This document shows, piece by piece, positions 46,812 through 56,764 of a stretch of 64,000 bases of DNA. Within the stretch, counting starts at the first letter, position 1; each line of letters opens with the position of its first letter. The notes under the pieces are model-generated. The model was given only the letters and a program-made list of their open reading frames with translations, was not told the origin of the DNA and searched no databases. This DNA is from Adiantum capillus-veneris (Eukaryota > Streptophyta > Polypodiopsida > Polypodiales > Pteridaceae). A program made the position numbers and the translations under genes. The DNA is taken from NCBI GenBank assembly GCA_014529385.2, contig CM043958.1:74147169-74211168 (forward strand). Direction: 5' to 3'.

Positions 46812-47032
46812 GCGTCGCTATAAGCGTCGCTATTTATGGCTCTGTAGCGTCGCTATATGCGTCGCTATACTCTTCTGTGAGAGCGTCGCTATCTGCGTCG
46901 CTATAGACGTCGCTATGATCGTCGCTATATAGCGACGCATATAGCGACGCTCTCGTAGCGACGCTTTTAGCGACGCTTATAGCGACGCCGGGGGTTATAA
47001 AAACCCAGTGTATTTCCGTCGCTAAGAGCGTC
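46812..47032. repeat. right subterminal repeats of the CACTA element
   Basis: About 14 CGTCGCT or AGCGACG motifs. The first eight are in one orientation, then five in the other, making a large hairpin centred near 46930. The Asp-Ala-Tyr-Ser repeats of the reverse frame (46834-47034) are an artefact of this array. Confidence 0.9.
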
Positions 47033-47058
47033 ACAAGAACACATAACCTCTTGTAGTG

Positions 47059-47208
47059 AACTCCAAAAACAAAAGGCCTCTCTCAAGACATTGCAAAAGC
47101 TTCACAAAACTCCACTCTGTTGAACTCTTTGGGGTAGCCTTAACCCTAATTGCATCAATATAGGGTCACATAGTCTTGCACAAAGCCGTACCTTCTTTCC
47201 TCAATTCC

Positions 47209-47247
<39 letters not shown>

Positions 47248-48357
47248 AAAACTTGAAAACTTCATAGAATATCCAAAGTGAATAATTGAAGAGAAGAAAC
47301 ACTCATTCACTCCTCCACGCACTCAAAAACAGGAAGCGAACAAGACGAAATTACATAGGACCACCTATAGAAACCATGCTTCCTCTTCCACATAGAGAGG
47401 TGAAAGTGGTGATATTGAGCTCCAAACACACTCCCTCAGCTTGAAAAATCATGGAACCATGAGTAGTCTGGAAATTTTTAACTTTTTCACACCATTTTGA
47501 CCTTTTTAGGTCCATTTTTTACCAGTTTCATGCATTTTTTACAAGAAAAATACCAAACGCATCCCAATTTCCACCAAAATTTAAGGCTTGATCCTTGATA
47601 CTCAAAGTTCATTTCCACATGCAAAAATTCTATTTCTAATCACCTCTAAGGTGGTTCGTGCATCACTATATATCGGGTGCTGCAAATAGATAGTTATTGC
47701 ATGTGTCAAACTTCCGGGGTGGGATGAAGGTAGCCAAATTTCCCAATTGCATTATTTATATTCTAGAAAGCTCAAAATCATTTCCTAGAGCCAAAAGAAG
47801 TCACACCATCACATTAAAGGCTTTACACATGTCCAAGCATGCACATGTGCGTGACACTCAAACTTAACTATTTACAATGTGTACATTGTTCCCCATAATT
47901 GAAACCCAAAATCATGTTGTGAAGCTTCCAAATGCATGTATTGACATTTAATTGTACACATGTCCATGCATATAGAGAGTTCTTTATACATGCAAAAATT
48001 TGTCCATCAATGTATACACCATGCTACATACCTTACTTAAGTCCGACTGTATTTTGCTTGCTTTTGCACGTTGGAGAGGGGGAATGGGGAACACACCCAG
48101 GACACACAAAAAATGCCTCTCTATAGCCCAAGATATTCACAACACCCCTTTCCTCTCAAAAAACACCTTCAAGCAGCTTATTCGCACTAGCAAACCACCA
48201 TTCTCACACAAACCAATGTGCCAACGTGCAAACCACCGTTTACACACAAACCAATGTGCCAATGTGCTCACCAAGACCAAACACATGTACACACAATTCG
48301 GGAATCAACGCCCACATACCATCTGCACAGCTTCTATCGCACATTCCATTGATGCAC

Positions 48358-48394
<37 letters not shown>

Positions 48395-49130
48395 CACACA
48401 AATGGTCCACATGAACACACATCTGCCAACACCGACACACACACAAAAAGCTACATTAGAAGAGAAAAGGGGGTGGGGGGAATAGACAGACTACCATGCA
48501 ATACACTACTTTACTTTCTCCAAAAAGCTATTTACATCAAAACCACCCAAAAGATATCCAAAAGACCGACAAGCACACACCTCTATGAGAGTGGCCTCGA
48601 AAGACCCTCCTTGGTCTATGAAAGGACCCTTGAAAATGACAAATTTTTTTTTTTTATAGAGGCTCCTCGGCCATTTTTAGAAGCTCTTCTCTCATTGATC
48701 CACCCTTGCACTTGATTTGGCAATTCTTGGCAAGCTTGAAACTACTTAATCTACTTTCAACTCTCTCTCTTTGCCACACTCCCGTGAGCTCAAGAAGGGA
48801 CTAGCACTAGTTCCTCTTAGGCTTCAACTCAAAAGGGAGCCCCTTGGGCTAGTGGAAACAACGCCCTATGGGCTTGCCACATCAGCTTACTACCAAAGTG
48901 TTGTGCAACTATGATAACCATGGATTGCACCCCCATCAACGACTTTGGATCACTGCCAAATAGCCACCACATACGCTTGAATCCGCCCAATAGAGCTTCC
49001 ACACACATGCATGGGGGGGGGGGGGGGGGGGGGGGGAGAGAGAGAGAGAGAGCTCCAGGAGCTCTCTCTCTACCTTAGCTTTTGGATCAAATGGGAGGGC
49101 TATGGGACCTATGGGACCACTTCAGCAATA
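47059..49130. other. non-coding continuation of the LTR element interrupted by CACTA
   Basis: Starts with the second AAC of the CACTA target duplication, so it continues the sequence left of 40010. No protein family is recognised. (CA)n lies at 47214-47244, (CT)n at 48364-48390 and poly(G) at 49013-49036. It should hold the 5' leader and 5' LTR of the gag-only element (minus strand), but I could not delimit them. Confidence 0.45.
49013..49052. repeat. (G)24(AG)8 tract at the 3' side of LINE-2
   Basis: On the LINE-2 sense (minus) strand this reads (CT)n followed by (C)n, just after the palindrome AGCTCCTGGAGCT. Confidence 0.9.
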
Positions 49131-50086
49131 GGTGGCAGCACCACGGTCTTCCTCATCTTCTATCCAACATGTCTTTAGTCATAATAGCCCAAGCCTACTC
49201 TTGCTTTGTGAGTGCGACCATAAACTTGGCGCACTGGCCCTCCACATGAATACATGGGTTAAGAATCTCGCGGTCACCTTGCTTCATAGTTTGTGCAACC
49301 TTCTCCCATTTTACCCATTGCCAAGGTATCGATTCTTTAGTGTTATTCTTTTACCAAAATCTTTTCACCGGATTTAATAACTCTTTCCATTTGTATTTGT
49401 CGAGCTTAAGCAGAGGACCATTAAAGGCTATAAAGGGAATCATGAATGCATTGATCACTTTAACTCTGTTCAAAAAAGGTAGAAGCACAAACTCGCATCT
49501 TCTCATCTTTCTCCTTACCTTCTCCATGATCCATATAAATCTTTGCTTGATTACCCCTAGAGGGGCTCCCAAGTGCCATTTTTTGTTTTGCTTCAGGATA
49601 CGACCTCGTTGGTCCACATTGATGAATCAAACGAGTCATTCTCAAAGAGAGCAATCAATTCAAAATTTTCAATACTTCACTTTGAGGCAAACGCTATTTC
49701 ATACAACTGCACAATCTCCAAAGCCTTCCAAATTACCGGAGGGCATGCTTTGAGAAAAAGTAAGGAGTCACCCGCAAATAGTTTTTCCAAAAGTTGGTTG
49801 GTTTTTGGTAGAGATAGCCCATGAATCTTCCCTCTCATAGCACTCTCTTTGAGTCATGTTACTAGAGGGTGGGATTCAATAGCAAACATTAGAGGGGCTA
49901 TCTGGTAGTCTTGTTTGATTGATCTTTATACCTCAAAGGCACCCACAATTCTCTCATGAATAGGAGCTCATATTGGATACCAACACCAAGAGGGTTAACC
50001 AACCTACACATCCTTAGCCCAAAGACTATTGATTTCATGACATCTTCAATGAATGACCATGTGATCTTGTCATGGGCTTTATCCAG
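49130..50086 (-). pseudogene. LINE-2 (L1-type) reverse transcriptase, downstream part
   Basis: Minus strand from 50086: DKAHDKITWSFIEDVMKS (the KAYD part of motif A onward), then near 49780 LEKLFAGDSLLFLKACPP, the FADDS motif C with the second Asp changed to Gly, then 49617-49351 with APLGVIKQRFIWIMEKVRRK and LPFLNRVKVINAFMIPFIA, the L1 thumb region. Frames shift and stops occur. Downstream text to 49130 is weakly LINE-like. This piece joins the upstream RT part across the solo LTR at 50087-50819. Confidence 0.75.
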
Positions 50087-50819
50087 TGTTAGGAAATAAG
50101 ACGTAGCTAAATAGATTTTTGAGTAGATTACTTAATGGAGAGAGATAGATTTCACACACAAGAGATTATAGAGTAGAGAGAGAGAGAGAGTACACACGAT
50201 ATACGTTGTTCACCCAATGTGGGCTACGTCCACGGGAAAGCAGCCACTCAATGGCTTTAGCACTTCAAAAGAAGAAGTGGTTTACAAAGGGATTAAACCC
50301 TTAATAGAGCTCCCGCCTTGCTTCACTCTCACCATCTCACACTCACCTTGTTGCATCAACTTCACACTATATAAAATGTGTGTAGAAATGGCCTCCTTTT
50401 ATAGGCCAAAAGGGCTGCCATCTCTTATGAGAGGCAGCCATGTATAGTCGCCCTTGTGCGAATAAGTCCAAATCGGACCCTCCAATCAGCCCATGTGTGG
50501 CCGCCCTTGAGAAGACAAGTCCGCTTTTGAATTCGGCCACCGGCCACCGGCCATTGACTTCCGACCACTGGCCACCGGCCAACCGACCGGTTGTTTTCCG
50601 ACCACTTTCCGGCCGCCGTCCGGCCATAATATTCCGGCGAAAAAAAGTCTCGGGGGCGGAGGCCTCTAAAGTTGCCCCTGATTCTTGTCCGTGAAAATTT
50701 TGGTTTCCGGTGAGTGATTTTCGTTCATGCACAATGGCTTCTCCTCATAATGGGGGCCTTACAAATGTGCGCTTTTACCACAGAAAATTACAAGGGTAAA
50801 TCAGGCTCCATACTTAACA
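50087..50819 (+). mobile_element. solo LTR, 733 bp, TSD TCCAG, copia-like
   Basis: Ends TGTTAGG and CTTAACA (TGTTA/TAACA inverted tips), flanked by TCCAG at 50082-50086 and 50820-50824. The text GTTCACCCAATGTGGGCTACGTCCACGGG (in two parts: 50209-50228, 50229-50237) is typical of plant copia LTRs, and TATATAAAA at 50368-50376 gives the promoter on the plus strand. No internal direct repeat or coding is seen, so it is a solo LTR from recombination between two LTRs. 50530-50640 is unusually GC-rich with repeated CCGGCCA-like units. Confidence 0.85.
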
Positions 50820-51640
50820 TCCAGATCTAATTGAAAGAGGATACACTCTTGCTTAGTGAAAGTGGCATACTCAATGCCAACCATAGCATCCATAATATTA
50901 TCATATATTGACCTTCCCTTGATAAATTTCCATGTTGGTGGGGAGCGATGACTTTGTCGAGGAGGGGAAAAGCCTGAGGAAAACCATTCTGGCAATAATG
51001 TTATAAGCTATTGTCATCATAGCTATGGGGCACCAATGTTTCAATTGAGAGTAGTAGACTCTCAATTGAAACATTGGTGATAGTTTTGATGAGTCTTCTC
51101 AGTCAGAGCTTGGTTATCCATTCATATAATAGGGGACTTAAGTTCGTACCAAAATTATTTGAAGAAATCAGTAGTCAAACTGTCCCAACTAGGGGAATTC
51201 TCTTTGCCTACTAGAACTTGAAGTGCAAGAGAGAACTCCTCTTTTATGAATGCCTTCTCCAAAAGGTTAGCTTCAGAGTAGCGAACCTTTTTTTAATGCT
51301 CCCAAGAATAATAGATATGGTTTCATCAATCACAGGGGAGTGGTTCTTGGGCTAACCAATAACCTATCGCAAGTGATTTAGCATTAACTGGGCCATTTTC
51401 TTTGGGTCCTTAACATCATTTACTTGTCTAACAGTGAGCAAGTGGACAAGGCCCCCATTTATCTTGACTTTGAGGGACTTAAAAAAATGTGCAAGATTGG
51501 CCTCATCTGGTTGGTGTGAGGTCCCCAACTTGGAAGATTGCAACAACTTGATAGTTATTCTTTCTTTATTCTCAAGTTCCATTGACAACACCCTACTCCG
51601 ATTCCATGAATCATGGATACAAGCCACAGAAGAGAAGAAG
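50820..51640 (-). pseudogene. LINE-2 reverse transcriptase, upstream part
   Basis: Minus strand: HDSWNRSRVLSMELENKERI near 51610 and HQPDEANLAHFFKSL near 51500 (linker), then KAFIKEEFSLALQVLVGKEN near 51250 (EE...AL..L...K, the RT entry motif), then FIKGRSIYDNIMDAM near 50920 and QECILFQLDLD near 50835, which is the start of motif A. The frame breaks at 50820, where the solo LTR sits. In-frame stops are frequent. A perfect 22-bp inverted repeat (51031-51079) has been inserted in the region. Confidence 0.8.
51031..51079. repeat. perfect inverted repeat, 22-bp arms, 5-nt loop
   Basis: CACCAATGTTTCAATTGAGA (51031) and its exact complement (ending 51079) flank AGTAG. It lies in the LINE-2 RT relic and disrupts its frame, so it is a local inverted duplication. 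Confidence 0.95.
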
Positions 51641-51769
51641 ACCTCTATCCATCGCGATCGTGGTTGTAAGGGTCATACACCACAAGACAGGTCGACAAAT
51701 CAAAGGATTCTAAGGAAAGCTAATTCCTACATCATAAAAATAAAATCTCATTGACATACTTAGGATCTA

Positions 51770-52120
51770 TAAAAAACGCCTTTTTTTCTACGTTTAAGAG
51801 GCACAATCGCCCTTCATAAATCATAAATGTGATATGAGACTTATGCTTAACTAACTAATAGACTTGTAAAAAGTACCCGACTAATCTGGCCCACCTATCC
51901 GTAGACATAGATCCATTTGGATACTAGTCTCTCACTTTCCATACCACACTCACTTATTCCTCTTGTTTTTACATTACTACCACATTATTTTACATATACA
52001 AACAAATTTCCTTTATTAATTCCAGACACAAGTTCTTTCATATATCCCTTCAAACATCACCAAAACGATCCTTTCTCAAACAAGACCTAGTCCTATATTT
52101 CAACAAAAAATGAATTATTT
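51770..52120. repeat. dispersed repeat, diverged copy of 11790-12150
   Basis: Shares ordered blocks with 11790-12150 (see that entry). It lies in the DNA inserted between the two LINE-2 halves. Confidence 0.6.
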
Positions 52121-52179
52121 GATTTTCTTATGAGTTTGCCTCTACCCGTGGACTTTCTTTGTCTTACCAATAGAGCCTT

Positions 52180-52370
52180 TGCAAAGGGTTTACTTATTTT
52201 CTAACCGTGAATTGCACATACTTTCCCAATTGCTAACTGCAAGGTACATCTTGATAATTGCAAGGCATCTTGTTAGCCACAAAGGGTCTTGCTAATCGCA
52301 AGAGAGCTGATAACCTCTACTTATTCTTTGCTAACCGCGGAATCATCTCGCTAATCACGAGGAACAAAAT
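52180..52370. repeat. degenerate 22-25 bp array, consensus TTGCTAACCGCAAGG..ATCT
   Basis: About seven units: CTAACCGTGAATTGC, TGCTAACTGCAAGGTACATC, TGATAATTGCAAGGCATCT, TGTTAGCCACAAAGGGTCT, TGCTAATCGCAAGAGAGCT, TGCTAACCGCGGAATCATCT and CGCTAATCACGAGG. The units are strongly diverged. Confidence 0.7.
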
Positions 52371-53627
52371 ATATCACTTCAACAATTTTTCTCTTTAAAT
52401 GATTCTTTAAACATGATTAATCAACTTTTAATGTTAAATAGTAACAAGTTATCAAACATTAACAGTTTACCAAACAATAACAATTGATCAAACAAAAATT
52501 TTACTATTCTACAAAATCATATGCTTGTTTCTTGTGATACAATCATGTTTCTTGGACAGTGTAAGGTGAATTGTTAGACTTGACTTACCAGGATAGCATG
52601 TATAACAATACAAAATTCTAAATTTATCTTTCCAGATTAGCGACGTGTTTGACTACCTTTTATGTTGGGCGGCTTCAACCTCTTTTGCAATCAATACCTC
52701 CGCTTGATCGACGATTTGAGTAGTTGATACCTTCCTTTGCACCTTCCTTGGAGGTGGAACGATGGGAGCATCCTTGGGATTTTGAGTCACTCGCTTTGGG
52801 GCCATCATATCTTGATAAAGAAAAGGAAAGCTTCACCGTGAAAAGCAGAGTTGTGGCTTCCTTGCTTGCTGAGAAGATGGCAAAAGAGAGAAAGAGAACT
52901 CAACAATCCAAGGGACAACACGATGGTGGTAGATATGGAGATGGGTTGAGGGTGAGAGCTTTAGGGAGAGAGGTGGAGGGTGATAAGTTGAGGGAGAGAA
53001 GATACCTCCCATGCCAAGGCAAGAGAGCTTTCGCTTTTGAGAACTTTTGTGTGTGTGTGGTGAATTTGATGGGACAGAGGTCTTTATATAGACTCTTAAG
53101 GCCAAAAGCAAGAGCTAAGAATAATGAAAATCAATAAGATAAGTTCACGTGCGTTCGGGACTTTTTTTTGGTGTGGGCACGTATCTTGATGCACAATTTT
53201 GAGACTCTAATTAGAAGAAGCTTGAAAAAGAAGAAAAGAAACACTATTTTGACTTCTTTTATCTAAGAATACCCTTTCTTTCCTAAAAACTAGTCCTTTC
53301 TAAAAAACACTCAATCTTTCCTAAAACTTAGCTAAAAGTTTCTCTTTCTTTCTTGAGGGTCATCTCTTATTGTCTTTAAGGCTTAAATTTCCCATAGAAA
53401 CCTATTGTTCCCAAATGACTAAGGGCCAGTAGGCGTGCCCAATTTTGGGAAGGAGGTGAATTAACCAGAATCTGGGAAGATACTCCCAAAGCTTCAAGGG
53501 GGAAATGAGAGCAAAGGACAAGGTGAGGGCGGAGGTCCGCTTCAGAGATGGCACGTGGAGGGGCTAGAGGGACTACAGTGGTCGCGAGCGACAGAGAGAG
53601 AATACTGAGTGCAGTCGTCGCAAGCGA

Positions 53628-53849
53628 GAAACCTGTGTGCCTGTGTGCATTCTCAAAAAATGCATCGCGTTCAGAAAATGCAGGCCCGATCTGAGTGGAG
53701 GTCGCAATGGAGGCGACTGCAGGCAAATTGGTGGGGGAGAAATCTGTGTGCCTATGCGCATTCTCAGAAAATGCATCGCGCTCAGAAAATGCAGGCCCGA
53801 TTTGAGTGGAGGTCTCAATGGAGGCGACTGCAGGCAATCGCATTCAACC
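53628..53849. repeat. two-copy tandem duplication, 111-bp period
   Basis: GAAACCTGTGTGCCTGTGTG at 53628 recurs at 53739 as GAAATCTGTGTGCCTATGCG. Both continue CATTCTCA.AAAATGCATCG, GAAAATGCAGGCCCGAT and GGAGGCGACTGCAGGCAA. The period is a multiple of three, which keeps frames open on both strands and produces spurious ORFs. Confidence 0.95.
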
Positions 53850-53914
53850 AGGAGGGGGGGTCTGCCCTGTGTCACGGTGGAGGTTCTGAGCGCGCGGGCG
53901 AAGAGAGAGGAGAG

Positions 53915-53918
<4 letters not shown>

Positions 53919-53979
<61 letters not shown>
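53919..53979. repeat. (GA)30 microsatellite
   Basis: 61-bp GA tract just after the 111-bp duplication. Confidence 0.95.
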
Positions 53980-53980
<1 letters not shown>

Positions 53981-54189
53981 CTCTTTTAAGGAATCTCGTG
54001 AGATTCCGGTTAATGCGCACGCGGAGCCATTAGGGGCCATTGTTCCGGAGTCTAATTTTGGATCCAATTGTTCCATTAAAAATCTTTATGACTTAACAAA
54101 AATGTGACCTTAAATACTTTTGCAAATTAAGTGAAATAGATTTTATTGGTAAATCTTGGGTATGTTACCATCTCGCCAGCTTAGGCATT

Positions 54190-54400
54190 CAAGATGTCCT
54201 CAACTCAAGAAAAAGTGAGAGTAGTCCTTCTCTCGTCACCAGCTTATCCACGATTATGTCCAAAAGGGCGATGTCTTTGGTGTGCTTCAATTGCTACTAA
54301 TACTCTATGGTCATTGGCGGAGCATAATGCTTAAGCCTTAAAAACTTTGACTAGTACTCTTCCATGGATAAATTGAATTATTTCAAGCTAACTCATTCTC
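54190..54400 (-). pseudogene. possible Ty3 gag C-terminal fragment
   Basis: Minus strand near 54360 reads MEEY, a stop, then SKFLRLKHYAPPMTIEY, resembling the EY..KF..L..YAP block of Ty3/gypsy capsid proteins. About 40 more residues follow without a clear match. Short and stop-ridden, so tentative. Confidence 0.3.
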
Positions 54401-54589
54401 CTTGTATTTCTTCCTTCTTGGGCCTGTAGTTTTGATTTCTTTATAAATATGATTGGTGAAGATATCCAATGCCCTAGGGATTGCTGAGTCCACATATTTG
54501 CGAGGCTTGCTCATACCTTTCAAGGCTAGGTTTTTGAATGAAGGGTCTTTAAAGAGGTGAGACCCTGTCATAAGCAGCTTCTTAGACCC

Positions 54590-55320
54590 TTGTGGACAAA
54601 TATCTTCTTCTTTGGTTTTCCTTTAGGGTGATCTGACATAGGCTGTGAGGCTACCACCTTCATTTCCACCACTGAGTGTAGCCAATCAGCTTGATGAGAG
54701 TAGCAACAATGGTATAGTCGAGAAGTTATACCGGCATATTGAAGACTAGTATATGTGAACCCTTGTGTGTTACTCCAAGGACCTATTTCCCACTTGCTCA
54801 CCATCACCCAATTCTCACATAAACTTAGCCATTTGGACATTTTAGATCCAACCAACATGTTGGATGTACAAGTTTTGTCCTTTCTCTTCTCCACCATATT
54901 AAAGTCACCAACCAAGAGCCATTCCCCTTCAATATGCGTGTCGTTCAGGTGTTCCCATAGCTTTGCTCTTTTTTTCACCAAATAGGTTCCATAAATGTTG
55001 ACGATGTTGAGATACTGATCTGCTCACTTTATCCAACTCCTCGTACTCTTTTAGAGGTATGATTGAGCACCACTGTAGGCTCTAATTCCCTATCCACCAC
55101 AAATAGGATGCCACTGTACCCATCAATACCTTCCCCATAAAATATAATTTTCATCCCTACAGCTTGCCATCTTTTGCTTGTAGCATCAAGGTTATGGTTA
55201 TGCTCTTTGATAGCCCAAAAGTCAATACCCTTGCCATTTTAGACTTTCTCCTTAAAAAAGGAGCACTTCTTTTGGGTTTTGAGCCCCTTCACATTACAAG
55301 AATGGAATGAAAACTCTTCT
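54590..55320 (-). pseudogene. LINE-2 (L1-type) endonuclease
   Basis: Minus strand from 55320: FHSCNVKGLKTQKKCSFF (N-terminal WN-RGL motif), IDFWAIKEHNHNLDAT, then VNIYGTYLVKKRAKLWEHL and LLVGDFNMVEKR (GDFN at 54898-54909), LCENWVMVSKW, and MSDHPKG at 54621-54639. GDFN and SDH are the catalytic/metal landmarks of the EEP endonuclease, which nicks target DNA. At least one frameshift and one stop separate the N-terminal piece. The similarity ends just past SDH, where other DNA intervenes before the RT. Confidence 0.8.
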
Positions 55321-55398
55321 ATTACTAAGAGAGAGGTACGAACTCCACCTCCACTAGGTATTCACCTTCCTTGATCTCTTTCCAGTTACCCTCCTCCC

Positions 55399-55975
55399 CT
55401 AGTCCGTTCCTCCTCTAGATTTGCTATGAGAATTTGTGTGATCCTTAACTTTATCACAATTATGATTGCAACCTTTGTGACATTTCTCACTAGAAATATA
55501 TGCGACACCTTGCTTTGCATGCTCCATAGACTTCTTGTGTATCTCTTCACTGACTAAACTAGAAATTTCAGCATCATATGCCAATTTTCCCTCACGCATA
55601 GAGTTGCTAGTCATTGTACAAAATATGTCCCATGAAGAGGGTAGAGAGCACAATGAGAAGATGGGACACACTTCATTGTCAAGTTCTGATCCTCGTGATG
55701 TCAATTGACTAAAAAATACATTGATCATATTCAAGTGCTCAAAAACTATATATGTCACTTTTATCAAGTACACTTTGTTACATGAACTTTTTCTCTCATA
55801 TGTATTGCATATATTTTCCGATAAGGATTTTTCAATAACTTCACCAACTATGGTGAAATACATAGACTCAGCTAAGCTAACAAATGGCTGCCATATGAGG
55901 CGTCAAGAAATATATCCCATAGGATACATGACCTATGGGGAGGATACCATAATGGGAAACTCCAGCAACTTGTAT
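55399..55975 (-). pseudogene. Ty1/copia gag relic
   Basis: The 154-codon minus frame 55863-55399 matches the copia gag (UBN2-type) layout: YERKSSCNKVYLIKV (usually YE.KS..NK..L), VFFSQLTSRGSELDNEV, LCSLPSSWDIFCTMTSNSM (LLSLP.SW), then EEIHKKSME and a C-terminal SHSKSRGGTD basic tail. No protease or pol follows; LINE-2 begins at 55320. A few upstream residues extend to 55975 with stops. Confidence 0.7.
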
Positions 55976-56760
55976 GACTGAAGGTATCTCAACATTTGAG
56001 GATACCCTAAAAACAAACTCACACAAGACCCTCTAAAAGGCTAATTACACATAAGACACTAGCGACCCACAGTCTCAGAAAGGGATCTTCTAGTTTGAAT
56101 CTCAAAAGTCAAAACTACCAAAAATAACCAAGATATGTCTCCACATAGTGTACAATGGGAAGAATTTGCAACTCAATGTACAAGAGTAAGAACCGCATAC
56201 AAATAGGCACCAAAAATTGGTGCAAATAATAAGATAAGATCCCTACAAGGATATAAGCTCTTAAGAGATTTCAATGGCACTCTAAGCGCTTGAAAAAAAA
56301 ATGCATCTACCAATGCATAACAACCACAGTGAAACTACTGCTAGAAGCACTACTAAGAAATTCATGTGAAGGACTTGTACCTGCATTCTTATGAGACCTA
56401 GCAATGGGTGCATGCACATTAAAGTCTGTTAATATGTTGGGTCACAAAGAAAGTAGACGCATGCAGTTCTAAAAGCCGATGTGAGTAGAAGATCTGGATA
56501 TTTGTAGCCAATGCCATCTTCTGTCACTGGACGGAAGTGTAAAAAATGATGATGCTCAAAGCCAAAATACAGTCAATATGAGTGCATGTATGTGTGTGCA
56601 TATATGGGTACACTAGCTAATGCCGCACATTGGATATCAAAAATTTGCTACCTAATATGTGGGATGCGGGAAAATGTTGAGGGTTGCATGATGATCCACC
56701 TATAGGACTTTCAGATGAGTTGACTAATGCTCATATTCTTTAATGTTCAAAATGAAGGTG
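55976..56760. other. non-coding region, unrecognised
   Basis: No frame or repeat of note. It should contain Ty3 pol upstream of the integrase if that element were complete, but no RT or RNase H motif is legible. Confidence 0.45.
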
Positions 56761-56764
56761 AGGT

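Larger units (their letters stand above)
40010..47058 (+). mobile_element. CACTA (En/Spm) DNA transposon, 7049 bp, TSD AAC
   Basis: Termini CACTACAAGAGG (40010-40021) and CCTCTTGTAGTG (47047-47058) are perfect inverted repeats of the CACTA class. The trinucleotide AAC flanks both sides (40007-40009 and 47059-47061), matching the 3-bp duplication of this superfamily. Subterminal AGCGACGC/GCGTCGCT repeats fill 40032-40153 and 46812-47032. Inside are a tnp2-type transposase, a second Transposase_24-like gene and a short HMA-like host fragment. Exons appear open, so the element could be autonomous or very recently so. It is inserted in gag-only LTR-retrotransposon sequence. Confidence 0.95.
51641..54189. 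other. non-coding insertion splitting LINE-2
   Basis: LINE-2 similarity stops at about 51640 and resumes at about 54590. The gap holds the dispersed repeat 51770-52120, a degenerate GCTAAC repeat array, a 137-codon plus-strand frame without motif (52724-53137), a minus-strand TATATAAAG (53083-53091), and a 111-bp duplication with a (GA)n tract. It looks like eroded LTR-retrotransposon material. Confidence 0.45.

Noticed and set aside
46834-47034. Minus-strand frame with repeated YSDAYSDAD-like text
   Set aside because: Product of the AGCGACGC subterminal repeats of the CACTA element, not a repeat protein.
52724-53137. 137-codon plus-strand frame as a gene
   Set aside because: No motif, GA-rich composition, and a minus-strand TATATAAAG just downstream suggests LTR DNA read on the wrong strand.
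53376-54107. Overlapping frames of 126-167 codons on both strands
   Set aside because: Kept open by a 111-bp duplication (a multiple of three) and a GA tract.
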